The notes under the pieces are model-generated. The model saw nothing but the letters and a program-made list of their open reading frames with translations, had not been told where the DNA came from and searched no databases. A stretch of 64,000 nt of DNA, taken from assembly GCF_004363655.1 (NCBI RefSeq), contig NZ_SNZH01000008.1, positions 210,392-274,391 of the forward strand. The letters are read 5' to 3'. Shown here in pieces: positions 35,801 to 46,431 of this stretch; positions within the stretch are counted from its first letter, which is position 1, and every line of letters starts with the position of its first letter. Origin of the DNA: Tahibacter aquaticus (GTDB lineage: Bacteria > Pseudomonadota > Gammaproteobacteria > Xanthomonadales > Rhodanobacteraceae). A program made the position numbers and the translations under genes.

Positions 35801-36739
35801 TCAGGGTGTCTTGCCGGCTTTTTCCCGCGCCAGCCGTGCGTCGAGTTTTTCCCGTGCGGCCTGAGCATAGCGCTGGCAGCTGCTGCGATCGATAAACGGA
35901 TCGGGCTGCGCGCCGGCTGCCCGCCGCGCGAGCCTGGCGTCGATCTCGGCAAAGCCCGGGTGTACCGGAATCAGTATGTCGCAGGGCAGCTGGGCGACGA
36001 GGTCGATGCTGTGGCGAAAAAGGTCGGCGATACCCGGCTTGCCGGCATTGCCGCTGAAGCGGAACGTGTCGTCGGAGACGGCATTGAGGCTGTCCGCATA
36101 GACCAGGTCCAGGCAGGCCGGTGCCGACTCAGTCGCCGCGGTTTCGTCGCAGGCCTGCCAGGTCCAGCTGGTGGCGCCGGGCGTATGGCCAGGCGTGTAG
36201 TGCGCCGTGATCGCCAGCTTGCCCAGGCGCACGCTTTCGCCGTCGGCGACGCTGCGCACCGTCGCGACTTTCGGAAAGCTGTTCGCCTTGGCGCCGAAGC
36301 CGGCCTGCGGGTCGTCGGCCGGCGCGGTACCTGCCTGCAGCGCCTGCGCACTGCGTTCGCTGGCCAGTACTTCTGCGCCGCTGGCGCGGGCCAGCGCGGC
36401 CACGCCGCCGACATGGTCGTAGTGCGCATGCGACACGGCGATCAGCTTGATCTGGTCGAGGCGAAAACCGAGTTTTTCGATATTCGCGGCAATCAGCGGC
36501 GCCGATTCGGCGACGCCGCCGTCGAGCAGGATCAGCCCGTCGGGCGAGGCGATCAGTACGGCCGACAAACCCGTGGTGCCCACATACCAGCTATTGCCGA
36601 ACAGGCGGAACGGCGCCTGCGGCTGGTTCCATTCGGCGCACTGGCTGCAGTTCTTGGGCGGGTCGGGGACGAGTTCGGCGGCGCTCAGCGATGTTGCGGC
36701 TGCAAAGAGAGCAAACGCGGCAAGACGGGGGAGATGCAT
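35801..36739 (-). CDS. Subclass B3-like metallo-beta-lactamase-fold hydrolase
   Basis: 312 residues with signal peptide (MHLPRLAAFALFAAATSLSA). The zinc motif HAHYDH (HxHxDH), the GHTPGATSW His and a downstream PVHPGF His are those of subclass B3 enzymes, and DSLNAVSDDTFRFSG is also typical of that group. The ATG at 36739 leaves a proper signal peptide. The fold and residues support a periplasmic beta-lactam hydrolase, but environmental B3-like enzymes may have other primary substrates. It is chromosomal with no mobile element nearby. Confidence 0.87.
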   Translation of the reverse strand: MHLPRLAAFALFAAATSLSAAELVPDPPKNCSQCAEWNQPQAPFRLFGNSWYVGTTGLSAVLIASPDGLILLDGGVAESAPLIAANIEKLGFRLDQIKLIAVSHAHYDHVGGVAALARASGAEVLASERSAQALQAGTAPADDPQAGFGAKANSFPKVATVRSVADGESVRLGKLAITAHYTPGHTPGATSWTWQACDETAATESAPACLDLVYADSLNAVSDDTFRFSGNAGKPGIADLFRHSIDLVAQLPCDILIPVHPGFAEIDARLARRAAGAQPDPFIDRSSCQRYAQAAREKLDARLAREKAGKTP

Positions 36740-36839
36740 GGACGGATTCCGGTAGCGGCGGGCGACGCCGACCATGCCCGCCAGGGCTGGCGTTGCCGGG
36801 GCGCAGATATGGCGAAGTTATGCCGCGCGGCGGTGTTGC

Positions 36840-38027
36840 TCAATGCCGCGGTACTTGCTCCGGTGCCGTGGCCTCTGCCGCAACGACGCGATTGCGACCG
36901 GCGTATTTGCCTTCGTACAAGGCGAAATCGGCGCGGGCCAGGGTTTCTTCCACCGGTTCGGCCGGCAACATGGTGGCCACGCCCAGGGTTGCACTCAGCG
37001 TCAGGAACTTGCCACCGACCAGCGGCGGCAGATTGAGCACGCGCTGGCGGATGCGTTCGGCGACCAGGCGTGCGCTGTCCAGGTCGGTGTGCGGCAGCAG
37101 CAGCAGGAATTCCTCGCCGCCCCAGCGGCCGACGCGGTCGGCGCTGCGCAGTTCTACCTGCAGTATCTGGGCGATATGCCGCAGCACGGCGTCGCCGCTG
37201 GCATGGCCGTAGCTGTCGTTGATGCGCTTGAAGTGATCCAGGTCGAACAGCAGCAGCGACAGCGGATAGCCGTGGCGGCGGCTGTCGGAGGCCGCTTCCA
37301 GGGTTGCGGCCTGGATGCGGCGCCGGTTGGCCAGGCCGGTCAGCGCGTCGGTGGAGGCGTGCTGTTCCAGTTCGTATTGCAGCCCGGTGGCGATGCGGAA
37401 GTAGTGCATGACCAGGCCGGCCAGCAGGCAGGCCAGCACGCCGAGATTGATCGCGCGCAGCACCGAAATCAGGTAGGGGCTGAGCGTGGTCATGCCCTGT
37501 ACGCTGATCTGCTTGTCCAGATACACCAGCAGCAGGGCATGCAGCAGCATCAGCAGCCATTTCATCGTATAGCCGATGCGTCCGCTGATCGCGATAAAAG
37601 GGAAAAAGCTAATAAGCAGGAAATGGAAGCCGGCCTCGCGGCCGAAATGCAGCGCGAAATACACCACGGCGGCATCGATGATGCAGACAAAGCCGAACAA
37701 GCTGGCACAGAACACGCCGAACGGGCGCTGTGCCGACAGCAGCGAGTGGAACGGCAGGCAGGCCAGGGTGAATATCAGCGTTGCCTGCCAGACGGGCTCG
37801 CCCAGGCCGAGAAAGACCAGGCTGTGGATCAGGCCGACGGCGATGGCCATCAGTACGGCGCGCTGCATCATCATGCGGAAGATGGTGCGGACGAACGGCG
37901 TGTCGGATTCGTGCTCGCCGGCCGCCTCGTCGGCAACAGCATTTGCGTTGTCCTGCGGCGGGCAGCGGCGGGTCACGCGTGGCGAAGGCATCGCCGGAGA
38001 ATCCTGGGCAAAACGAGTGGCGCTCAT
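36840..38027 (-). CDS. Membrane diguanylate cyclase (GGDEF)
   Basis: About 395 residues: a short cytosolic start, six transmembrane helices (about 50-215), then a GGDEF domain with the active motif GRWGGEEF and a product-inhibition I-site RSAD five residues before it. So it should make c-di-GMP and be feedback-inhibited. No sensory domain other than the membrane part is visible. Start is uncertain: 38027 (MSATRFAQ) was taken; 37991 is an alternative; neither has a good ribosome-binding site. Confidence 0.9.
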   Translation of the reverse strand: MSATRFAQDSPAMPSPRVTRRCPPQDNANAVADEAAGEHESDTPFVRTIFRMMMQRAVLMAIAVGLIHSLVFLGLGEPVWQATLIFTLACLPFHSLLSAQRPFGVFCASLFGFVCIIDAAVVYFALHFGREAGFHFLLISFFPFIAISGRIGYTMKWLLMLLHALLLVYLDKQISVQGMTTLSPYLISVLRAINLGVLACLLAGLVMHYFRIATGLQYELEQHASTDALTGLANRRRIQAATLEAASDSRRHGYPLSLLLFDLDHFKRINDSYGHASGDAVLRHIAQILQVELRSADRVGRWGGEEFLLLLPHTDLDSARLVAERIRQRVLNLPPLVGGKFLTLSATLGVATMLPAEPVEETLARADFALYEGKYAGRNRVVAAEATAPEQVPRH

Positions 38028-38516
38028 GTGGCGTGGCATTCCGCGGCGCAGCCGGCCGTAGTGTTGCGGCCGCTTTCTGCGTCTCTCCCTGAGGCAGCCC
38101 TGTGCTTCCGCCCAGGGGCCGCCAGCATGATGCCGCGGCAGGGTCACCATAGCGCGGTTAGGCAGCGATTAATTCCGCCGAATAGAGGTTTTACAGTTGC
38201 TGAGATTCCGGCGCTTTTTTCAACGAACCATGGCGATTTTTTTACAAATTAAGCGTGTATTTGTTACAGCGCGCCACGCCGCGCGCGTCGGTAGGTGGGG
38301 GTACGCCGCAGGCCGCACTCCCACATCGAGGTATTGCACCATCGAGCAACGCATGCCGAAGAAAAATGCCGGCCAGACGAAATGCCTGCAAAAGCGCCGC
38401 TTCGGCGCTCGCCTTCGCGGTCAGGCCCTTCCTTCGGCACTCGCCTTTTTGCGGCGAGTGCATAGTGATGCCGGGGTGCGCCTGCGGCTTACCCCAGCCT
38501 ACCTTGCCGTGTTCGC
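38028..38516. other. Gene-free stretch between the cyclase and aldo/keto reductase genes
   Basis: No supported gene. It has an AT-rich part (38160-38260), which is a plausible promoter zone for the diguanylate cyclase, and a perfect 9-bp hairpin (GCACTCGCC/GGCGAGTGC, 38437-38461) 56 bp after the aldo/keto reductase stop codon, without a T-tract on that strand. Confidence 0.5.
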
Positions 38517-39515
<999 letters not shown>

Positions 39516-39681
39516 GGGGCGATCCTCGATACAGGGGTGGGCAGCATAGGCAGGGCAGGCCTGCCGGGCTTAGATCAAAGCTGCTGCAAACTTGCCCGAT
39601 CCTGCAGGCCTCCGCCGCAGCCGCTTCCCGCGCGGGCGAGCCGCCGCATAATCAGCTCCATCGAAATTCCGAGCCAGGCCG

Positions 39682-40623
39682 ATGACATTTGCCAACAACC
39701 CGACCCCGGTCGCGCATCTGGACAACCATGCGCCGCAACGCGAGCTGGCTGCCCGGATTGCCCGATTGACACCGCAGGACGGCATCCATCGCAGCGCCAT
39801 CGAGGCCTTGTGCCTGATCCGCGCCTCGGCGCCGTCGCAGCCCTTGCCGTCGGTCTACCAGCCCAGCCTCTGCGTCGTGGTACAGGGGCGCAAGCAGGCG
39901 CGGCTGGGCGAGGAAGTCTTCGTCTACGACGCGCTCAATTATCTTGTCGTGTCGGTCACCTTGCCGATGATCGGCCAGATCATCGAAGCCACCGCCGCGC
40001 AGCCCTACCTGTGCCTGCGCATCGACCTCGACCTGCGTGCGATCGGCGAACTGGTGCTGCAGGCGGCGCCGCCGCCGCCGCCGCGCGCCATAGACCGCGG
40101 CCTGTTCCTGGCGCGCACCGAGGCGCCGCTGCTGGACGCGCTGCTGCGGCTGGTGCGCCTGCTCGATACGCCGGCGGAAATCGGCGTGCTGGCGCCGCTG
40201 GTGCTGCGCGAGATCAGCTACCGCGTACTGCATGGCGAACTGGGCCACCGCCTGCGCGATCTCGCCGTCAGCGACGGCAACAGCCAGCGCGTAGGCCGTG
40301 CCATCGACCTGCTCAAGGCGCGCTATGCGGAAAACCTCAGCATCGAGGAGATCGCCGACAGCGTGCACATGAGCGCCTCGGCACTGCATCACCGCTTCAA
40401 GGCCGTCACCAGTTTCTCGCCGCTGCAGTTCCAGAAAAGCCTGCGCCTGCACGAGGCGCGCCGGCTGATGCTGAGCGAAGGGCTGGAAGCGGCCGTGGCG
40501 GCGCACCGGGTCGGCTACGAAAGCGCCTCGCAGTTCAGCCGTGAGTATCGCCGCCTGTTCGGCGCACCGCCGCGGCGGGAAATCGTCGCCTTGCGTCTGC
40601 TATCCGCCGCCGGGGCGGATTGA
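39682..40623 (+). CDS. AraC family transcriptional regulator
   Basis: 313 residues. The N-terminal AraC-type cupin (PSVYQPSLCVVVQGRKQARLG, FVYDALNYLVVSVTLP) and C-terminal double helix-turn-helix (AENLSIEEIADSVHMSASALHHRFKAVTSFSPLQFQKSLRL, VGYESASQFSREYRRLFG) are complete. Proteins of this subgroup, like YqhC, often sit beside aldo/keto reductases and respond to aldehydes. A Pro run (PPPPP, about 132-136) is unusual. Followed 49 bp later by an SDR gene. Confidence 0.9.
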   Translation: MTFANNPTPVAHLDNHAPQRELAARIARLTPQDGIHRSAIEALCLIRASAPSQPLPSVYQPSLCVVVQGRKQARLGEEVFVYDALNYLVVSVTLPMIGQIIEATAAQPYLCLRIDLDLRAIGELVLQAAPPPPPRAIDRGLFLARTEAPLLDALLRLVRLLDTPAEIGVLAPLVLREISYRVLHGELGHRLRDLAVSDGNSQRVGRAIDLLKARYAENLSIEEIADSVHMSASALHHRFKAVTSFSPLQFQKSLRLHEARRLMLSEGLEAAVAAHRVGYESASQFSREYRRLFGAPPRREIVALRLLSAAGAD

Positions 40624-40672
40624 GTTTCCGCCGCGGCACCCCACGCTTGCACTCCCTCATCGGAGTACTGCC

Positions 40673-41296
40673 ATGGATACCCTGCACGCCGTCACCCCCC
40701 GGCTGTTGTTAATCGGCGCCAGCGGCACGCTGGGGCGCGCCGTGGCGGCCGAACTGGGCCAGCGGCACGACCTGATCACCGCCGGACGCAACAGCGGCGA
40801 CTTGCGCCTTGACCTGACCGATGCCGTGTCGATCCGCGCCGCCCTGGCCCAGGCCGGACCGCTGGACGCCGTCGTCTGTGCGGCGGGAAATGTGCATTTT
40901 GCGCCTTTGCTGGAAATGTCGGCGGCGCAGTGGAATATCGGTCTGGCGGACAAGCTCATGGGCCAGGTCAATCTGAGCCTGCTTGCCGCGGAATACCTGC
41001 GCGACGGCGGTTCCATCACCCTGACCGGCGGCATCCTCGCCGAGCAGCCGATCCGCCAGGGCGCTTCCGCCGCGCTGGTCAACGGCGGCCTGGAGTCGTT
41101 CGTACGCGCCGCGGCCATCGAACTGCCCCGCGGCCTGCGCATCAACCTGGTCAGCCCCAACGTGCTTACCGAGGCCATGCCGGCGTATGCGCCGTACTTT
41201 CGCGGCTTCGAGCCGGTCAGCGGCGCGCGCTCGGCGCTGGCCTACAGCCGCAGCGTGGAAGGCGCGCAGACCGGGCAGATCTACCGCGTGCACTGA
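40673..41296 (+). CDS. Atypical short-chain dehydrogenase/reductase
   Basis: 207 residues, short for an SDR. CGGAG precedes the ATG at 40673. The nucleotide-binding motif is LIGASGTLGRAVAAEL and the NNAG-like motif is CAAGN. At the place of the YxxxK active site the sequence reads GASAALVNGGLESF, so both Tyr and Lys are missing. The fold is likely kept but the chemistry is not classical. Co-oriented behind the AraC gene. Confidence 0.82.
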   Translation: MDTLHAVTPRLLLIGASGTLGRAVAAELGQRHDLITAGRNSGDLRLDLTDAVSIRAALAQAGPLDAVVCAAGNVHFAPLLEMSAAQWNIGLADKLMGQVNLSLLAAEYLRDGGSITLTGGILAEQPIRQGASAALVNGGLESFVRAAAIELPRGLRINLVSPNVLTEAMPAYAPYFRGFEPVSGARSALAYSRSVEGAQTGQIYRVH

Positions 41297-41305
41297 CGCC
41301 CGTTT

Positions 41306-42286
41306 TCAGGCCTGGGCCGGCGCGGTCGCGCTGGCCGGCGTTTCGCGCCAGATCATGTAGACGTCCGAGCGGCTGTAGTGCGAATCCGGCTTGAGCGTGG
41401 GCTGGTGTTCGAAGCCCATGCTCAGGTACAGGTTCAGCGCCGGCGTCAGCTTGGTGCTGGATTCGAGAAACAGCGTCTTGCCCTGGCGCTGGCGGAAAAC
41501 CTCGATCGCGCGCGCCAGCAGGCGGCGGCCTACGCCCAGGCCCTGGTGGCTTTCGTCCACCGCCATCTTGGTCAGCTCGAATACGCCAGGCGACTCCACC
41601 TTCAGCGCACAGGTGCCGACGACCTGCTCGCCCAGCAGCGCAAACAGTACCTCGCCGCCGCCGGCGAGGATTTCCTGTTCCGGCTGCGACAGCACGCGGT
41701 GGTCGATCTCTTCCAGATAGAAATACTTGCGCAGCCAGTCCGCATTGAGGCGGTAGAAATGCTCGCGCAGCGCGGCATCGAAATCGACTACGCGCAGATT
41801 GGCCCGGTCGCTGGCCTGGCAGCGCGCGGCAATCGCCGGCGCGAGATCGGCGCCGATCAGGGCTTCGAACGTGCTCAGGGTCTGCAGCATGTCGATGCCG
41901 GCGGCGGCGCAGCGCTGCTCCAGTTCCTGCACGATGGCCTGCCAGGCCGGCCTGGCCTGGCGTATCGCCTCGCGCGAACGTTCGCCCAGGCTGAGGCAGC
42001 GCCGGCGCCGGTCGGCCGGGTCGTCGACCACCTCCAGCCAGCCTTCGGTGACGAGCCTGTCGGCCAGCTGGCTCACCGCCGAATGGGTCTGCCCAATCTG
42101 CGCCGCAATGCTGCCGACGCTCTGCGGCCCCTGGTCGTGCAGCAGGCGCAGCAGCGGAAACCAGCGCCCCTGCAGGCCCAGGCCGCGCAGCCGGTAGACC
42201 TCGTCGGCCAGGGCATACAACTGTTCGCTGATCGCGCGCAGGCGGCTGCCCAGGGCGAGCAGGCCATAGTCGGCAAGAGCGTGCAT
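41306..42286 (-). CDS. Bifunctional MarR-type regulator / GNAT acetyltransferase
   Basis: 326 residues. The N-terminal MarR winged helix (about 1-145: FPLLRLLHDQGPQSVGSIAAQIGQTHSAVSQLADRLVTEGWLE, DPADRRRR) is fused to a GNAT domain (about 170-320: LTKMAVDESHQGLGVGRRLLARAIE as the acetyl-CoA motif, LNLYLSMGFEHQP). Such fusions are widespread but little studied; the regulator probably responds to, or acts on, the acetylated product. Converges on the SDR gene with only 9 bp between. Confidence 0.9.
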   Translation of the reverse strand: MHALADYGLLALGSRLRAISEQLYALADEVYRLRGLGLQGRWFPLLRLLHDQGPQSVGSIAAQIGQTHSAVSQLADRLVTEGWLEVVDDPADRRRRCLSLGERSREAIRQARPAWQAIVQELEQRCAAAGIDMLQTLSTFEALIGADLAPAIAARCQASDRANLRVVDFDAALREHFYRLNADWLRKYFYLEEIDHRVLSQPEQEILAGGGEVLFALLGEQVVGTCALKVESPGVFELTKMAVDESHQGLGVGRRLLARAIEVFRQRQGKTLFLESSTKLTPALNLYLSMGFEHQPTLKPDSHYSRSDVYMIWRETPASATAPAQA

Positions 42287-42300
42287 GGTCGTATCCAAGG

Positions 42301-42314
42301 TATTTACGTAAGTA
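42301..42314. promoter_or_regulatory. Candidate operator of the MarR-GNAT gene
   Basis: TATTTACGTAAGTA, symmetric at 12 of 14 positions around the central ACGT, lies 15 bp upstream of the start codon. Autoregulation is inferred. Confidence 0.45.
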
Positions 42315-42360
42315 CTAACATAAATCCCCGATAGCAACCGGCGCAAGCGTCCGGCAGCGA

Positions 42361-42840
42361 TTATTCGTAGCGGATCGCGGCAATCTCCAGGCGCAGGTCG
42401 CCGGCCGGGCGGCGCCAGACCACCTCGTCGCCGACCTGGGCACCCAGCACCGCCTTTGCCAGCGGCGAAAACCAGCTGACGCTGCCGTGTTCCGCGTCGG
42501 CCTCATCCTCGCCGACGATGCGGTAGCTGGCGCGCACATCGTTCTCGTCGATCACCTCGACCGTGGCGCCGAAGGCGACGCGGCCGCGCGGCTGCGTGGC
42601 CGGGTCGATCACGACGGCGGCGGCGATACGCGCTTCCAGCCAGCGCATCTCGCGCGCGAGGTTCTGCGCGGCCAGCTGGTCCTGCAGCGAGGCGTCGCTG
42701 CTGCTGTGCATGCGCAACTGCGCCAGCCGCTGCTGCTGGCGCTGCAGGCCCTGGGGCGTGGTGCGATTCGGATGTTCGCTGAGCGGAATTTCCGGCAGCG
42801 GCTCGATCTGGTCGGATTCTTTGGTAAAGGCGCGGCTCAT
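42361..42840 (-). CDS. GreA/GreB family transcription elongation factor, non-canonical
   Basis: 159 residues from MSRAFTKESDQIEPLPEIP. It has an N-terminal coiled coil and a C-terminal FKBP-like domain (VAFGATVEVIDEN, SYRIVGEDEAD, SWFSPLAKAVLGAQVGDEVVW). Canonical Gre factors have an acidic tip of the GDLSENA type that enters the polymerase channel; here the corresponding turn reads SSSDASLQDQ, so transcript cleavage may be weak or different. No good ribosome-binding site was seen. Confidence 0.85.
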   Translation of the reverse strand: MSRAFTKESDQIEPLPEIPLSEHPNRTTPQGLQRQQQRLAQLRMHSSSDASLQDQLAAQNLAREMRWLEARIAAAVVIDPATQPRGRVAFGATVEVIDENDVRASYRIVGEDEADAEHGSVSWFSPLAKAVLGAQVGDEVVWRRPAGDLRLEIAAIRYE

Positions 42841-43040
42841 GCGGTGGAGCATGGCGCCGGGGGCAGGGAAATCAAGCCGACGTGCGTTTGTGCAATTTTC
42901 ACTATGGGAAAACCACGCAGAAGCGATGAGCCCGCTGGCGGTCGATGCCCGGTCCGGCGTCGCGATATCGCAGGCGCCCCGGCGCGGACCGTCCAAAATG
43001 CTAAGGTGGCGAAGCCATCCATTCCATCTAGGAAGTCGTC

Positions 43041-43436
43041 ATGAGTAGTCATCTGCCCGCCCTGGTCGTCGTGCTTACCGTGTTGTTGCTGGTGCTGGCG
43101 ACCTGGATGGTCGGCCGGGCGCGCGGGCGCTACGGCATCAAGGCGCCGGCGACCAGCGGCAACGAGAATTTCGAGCGTGTCTTCCGCATGCAGATGAATA
43201 CCGTGGAAAGCACGGTCGCATTTCTGCCCTGCCTGTGGCTGGCGACGCAGTACTGGTCGCCGTTGTTTGCCGGTATCGGCGGGCTGGTGTGGGTAGCTGG
43301 GCGGGTGTGGTACGCGTTTGCGTATGCGCAGGCGGCCAACAAGCGCGGCATGGGGTTCATGATTGCGTCGGCGGCGGCCGGGGTTTTGTTGGTGGGGGGC
43401 GGGGTTGGGGTTATTCGCGCGTTGGTGGGGATTTGA
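43041..43436 (+). CDS. MAPEG family membrane protein
   Basis: 131 residues, four transmembrane helices. AGGAAG precedes the ATG. The MAPEG signature is ENFERVFRMQMNTVESTVAFLPCLW. The family covers membrane-associated glutathione/eicosanoid enzymes; bacterial members are often glutathione S-transferase-like. Its 3' end is unusually G/T-rich (GVLLVGGGVGVI), and it runs directly into repeat DNA. Confidence 0.9.
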   Translation: MSSHLPALVVVLTVLLLVLATWMVGRARGRYGIKAPATSGNENFERVFRMQMNTVESTVAFLPCLWLATQYWSPLFAGIGGLVWVAGRVWYAFAYAQAANKRGMGFMIASAAAGVLLVGGGVGVIRALVGI

Positions 43437-43499
43437 TGGGTTTCTGCTTTGCTTGAGCGGTGATTTGTTTGTGTGTTCGCTCGTAGCGCGCCGTGAGAT

Positions 43500-43955
<456 letters not shown>

Positions 43956-44139
43956 CCACAGCCACAGCAAAATCCCAGACAACGGCAGCAGCAAACCATC
44001 GCATTCCGCGCACTCGCGCACCAATCCGCCAACTGTCCCCAAGGATTCACGACGCTTAAACCTGCCTGCAACACGTGGCTTCGACCATGCGCAGCGTCGC
44101 GCCATGTCGCGCGCTTTTCGTGTGTTCGGGAGCAGTGTC

Positions 44140-46275
44140 ATGGCAGGGACCAACCGGCGCGAGTTTCTGCGCCTGGCCGCGCAGTCGGCCGGTGCGGCGG
44201 CGATCATGGCGGCGTTGCCGCCGGCAATTCGCGAGGCGCTGGCGACGCCGGCGGCGCGGGTGACGGGCACCATCAACGATGTGGAACACGTCGTGGTGCT
44301 GATGCAGGAAAACCGCTCGTTCGACCACTATTTCGGTACCTTGCGCGGTGTGCGCGGTTTCGACGATCCGCGCGTGATCCGGATTCCCGGTGGCGCCGAT
44401 GTCTGGCAGCAGCCGCGCAATGGCAGTGGCACGACGCCGCCGTTCCGGCTGGATACGACGCTGAGCGGCGCCCAGTGCATGGACGATATCGACCATAGCT
44501 GGAAGGGTACGCACACGCGCTGGAAGGCGTTCGACCGCTGGGTGCGCGAGAAGGGCAATATGTGCATGGGCCACTTCGCCCGCGCCGATCTGCCGTTCTA
44601 TCACGCGCTGGCGGATGCGTTCACGGTCTGCGATGCGTGGTTCTGTTCCATCCACGGGCCGACCAATCCGAACCGCATGCATCTGTTCACCGGCACCAGC
44701 GGGCTGGCGGTGAACCGCCCGGGCAATCATGCGGTGAACAATGTGGACGATGGCAACTGGACGGCCGACATGAGCCGCGACAATGCCGCATTCGCCGCCT
44801 ACGACTGGATGACGTATGCGGAACGCCTGCAGAACGCCGGCGTCAGCTGGAAGGTCTATCAGGAATACGACAACTACGGCGACAACTCGCTGGCGTATTT
44901 CCGCAATTTCCGCGGCATTGCCACCAGTTCCCCGCTGTATGCGCGGGGCCGCGCCTATGCGCCGGGCTCGAACGCAAGCAATGCCTATACCACGCTGGGT
45001 CTGCCGCTGATCGAGCAATTCCGCAACGATGTGCAGAACGGTACTTTGCCGCAGGTGTCCTGGCTGGTCGCGCCGTTTTCCATGTGCGAGCACCCGGAAG
45101 CCGCGCCGGCCTACGGCGAACGCCTCACGGCGCAATTACTCGCGGCGCTGGCGGCCAATCCGGCGGTCTGGTCCAAGACGGTGTTCATCATCACCTACGA
45201 CGAGAATGGCGGCTATTTCGACCATATTCCCTCGCACGTGCCGGCGCTGACGGCCGCCCAGGGCCTGAGCACGGTGGCGACGGGCAGCGAAGATCATGCC
45301 GGCGTGCCGGTAGGCCTGGGCATACGCGTGCCGACCCTGATCGTGTCGCCCTGGAGTCGCGGCGGCTGGGTCAATTCGCAGGTGTTCGACCACACCTCGG
45401 TGATCCGCTTCCTCGAAGCGCGCTTCGGCGTGAGCGAGCCGAATATCGGCGCCTGGCGCCGTGCCATGACCGGTGACCTGACCAGTGCATTCGATTTTTC
45501 CATCAGCGATGTGCAATGGCCGCCGCTGCCGGATACCAGCCACAGCATCGCCAATGCCGATCTGAGCTGCCAGCTTGCACCGGCGAATGCGCCGGCCGCG
45601 GGCGTGCTGCCGGCGCAGGAAGCCGGCCAGCGTCCGGCGCGCGCGCTGCCGTACGAGCTCAACGTCAACGGCCGCGTCGAGGCGTCCAGCGGCCGCTACT
45701 GGCTGGATTTCTACAACGACGGTGCCGCCGGCGCTGGTTTCAATGTGTATTCGTACAATCGTAGCGACGGTCCCTGGTATTACTCGCTCGAAGGCGGCAC
45801 CACGCTGTCGGACTATTGGAGCGCCCAGGCCGTCAGCAGCGGCATCTACGATCTGGAAGTGCACGGGCCGAACGGTTTCCTGCGCGGCTTCGGCGGCGAC
45901 GTGGCGCTGGCGATCGGCGGCGCGAATCCGGAACTCACCCTGCTTTACGACAGTGCCAATCACGCGCTGATGCTGCGCCTGCGCAATACCGGCACGGCAG
46001 CCTGTCGCGTCAGTCTGGCGCCGAACCGCTACAGCAGTGCCGCCGTGCAGCAGTTCGAACTGGCTGCCGGCGCCACGCTGGATACGCCCTGGCAGCTCAA
46101 TGCCACCTCGCGCTGGTACGACCTGAGCCTGCGCAGCGACCACGATGCGCGCTGGCTGCGCCGTTTCGCCGGACATCTGGAAAACGGCCTGCCCGGCGTC
46201 AGCGATCCGGCCTTCGGCAGCCGCGGCGACAAGCTGTTCGGCGATGCTTTCGAGGCCGCAGCGCAAGCCGCCTGA
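44140..46275 (+). CDS. Phosphocholine-specific phospholipase C-type phosphoesterase (Tat-exported)
   Basis: 711 residues. The ATG at 44140 with GGGAG upstream gives a Tat signal (TNRREFLRLAAQSAGAAAIMAAL); an upstream in-frame ATG (44104) lacks a ribosome-binding site. The catalytic domain has VVVLMQENRSFDHYFGTLRGVRGF, GPTNPNRMHLFTG and TYDENGGYFDH, as in Pseudomonas PlcH/PlcN. Two C-terminal DUF756-like beta domains follow (about 500-690). The tail reads RGDKLFGDAFEAAAQAA, a possible variant of the IFxDGF ends. Expected role: hydrolysis of phosphatidylcholine or sphingomyelin outside the cytoplasm. Confidence 0.92.
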   Translation: MAGTNRREFLRLAAQSAGAAAIMAALPPAIREALATPAARVTGTINDVEHVVVLMQENRSFDHYFGTLRGVRGFDDPRVIRIPGGADVWQQPRNGSGTTPPFRLDTTLSGAQCMDDIDHSWKGTHTRWKAFDRWVREKGNMCMGHFARADLPFYHALADAFTVCDAWFCSIHGPTNPNRMHLFTGTSGLAVNRPGNHAVNNVDDGNWTADMSRDNAAFAAYDWMTYAERLQNAGVSWKVYQEYDNYGDNSLAYFRNFRGIATSSPLYARGRAYAPGSNASNAYTTLGLPLIEQFRNDVQNGTLPQVSWLVAPFSMCEHPEAAPAYGERLTAQLLAALAANPAVWSKTVFIITYDENGGYFDHIPSHVPALTAAQGLSTVATGSEDHAGVPVGLGIRVPTLIVSPWSRGGWVNSQVFDHTSVIRFLEARFGVSEPNIGAWRRAMTGDLTSAFDFSISDVQWPPLPDTSHSIANADLSCQLAPANAPAAGVLPAQEAGQRPARALPYELNVNGRVEASSGRYWLDFYNDGAAGAGFNVYSYNRSDGPWYYSLEGGTTLSDYWSAQAVSSGIYDLEVHGPNGFLRGFGGDVALAIGGANPELTLLYDSANHALMLRLRNTGTAACRVSLAPNRYSSAAVQQFELAAGATLDTPWQLNATSRWYDLSLRSDHDARWLRRFAGHLENGLPGVSDPAFGSRGDKLFGDAFEAAAQAA

Positions 46276-46431
46276 GAGGTTGCCGGCGGGCGTCGACGCA
46301 TCGTTGGCTAGCGGGGCGCGGTGTGCGGGGGCAGTGCCACTGCCGCTGCGGGCACGCAGCGCTGCGCAACGGACGGCGGTGCATCGCGGCAGAACCTGGC
46401 GCGTCGGCCCGCGCCGCGGCGTTGCAGCGCC

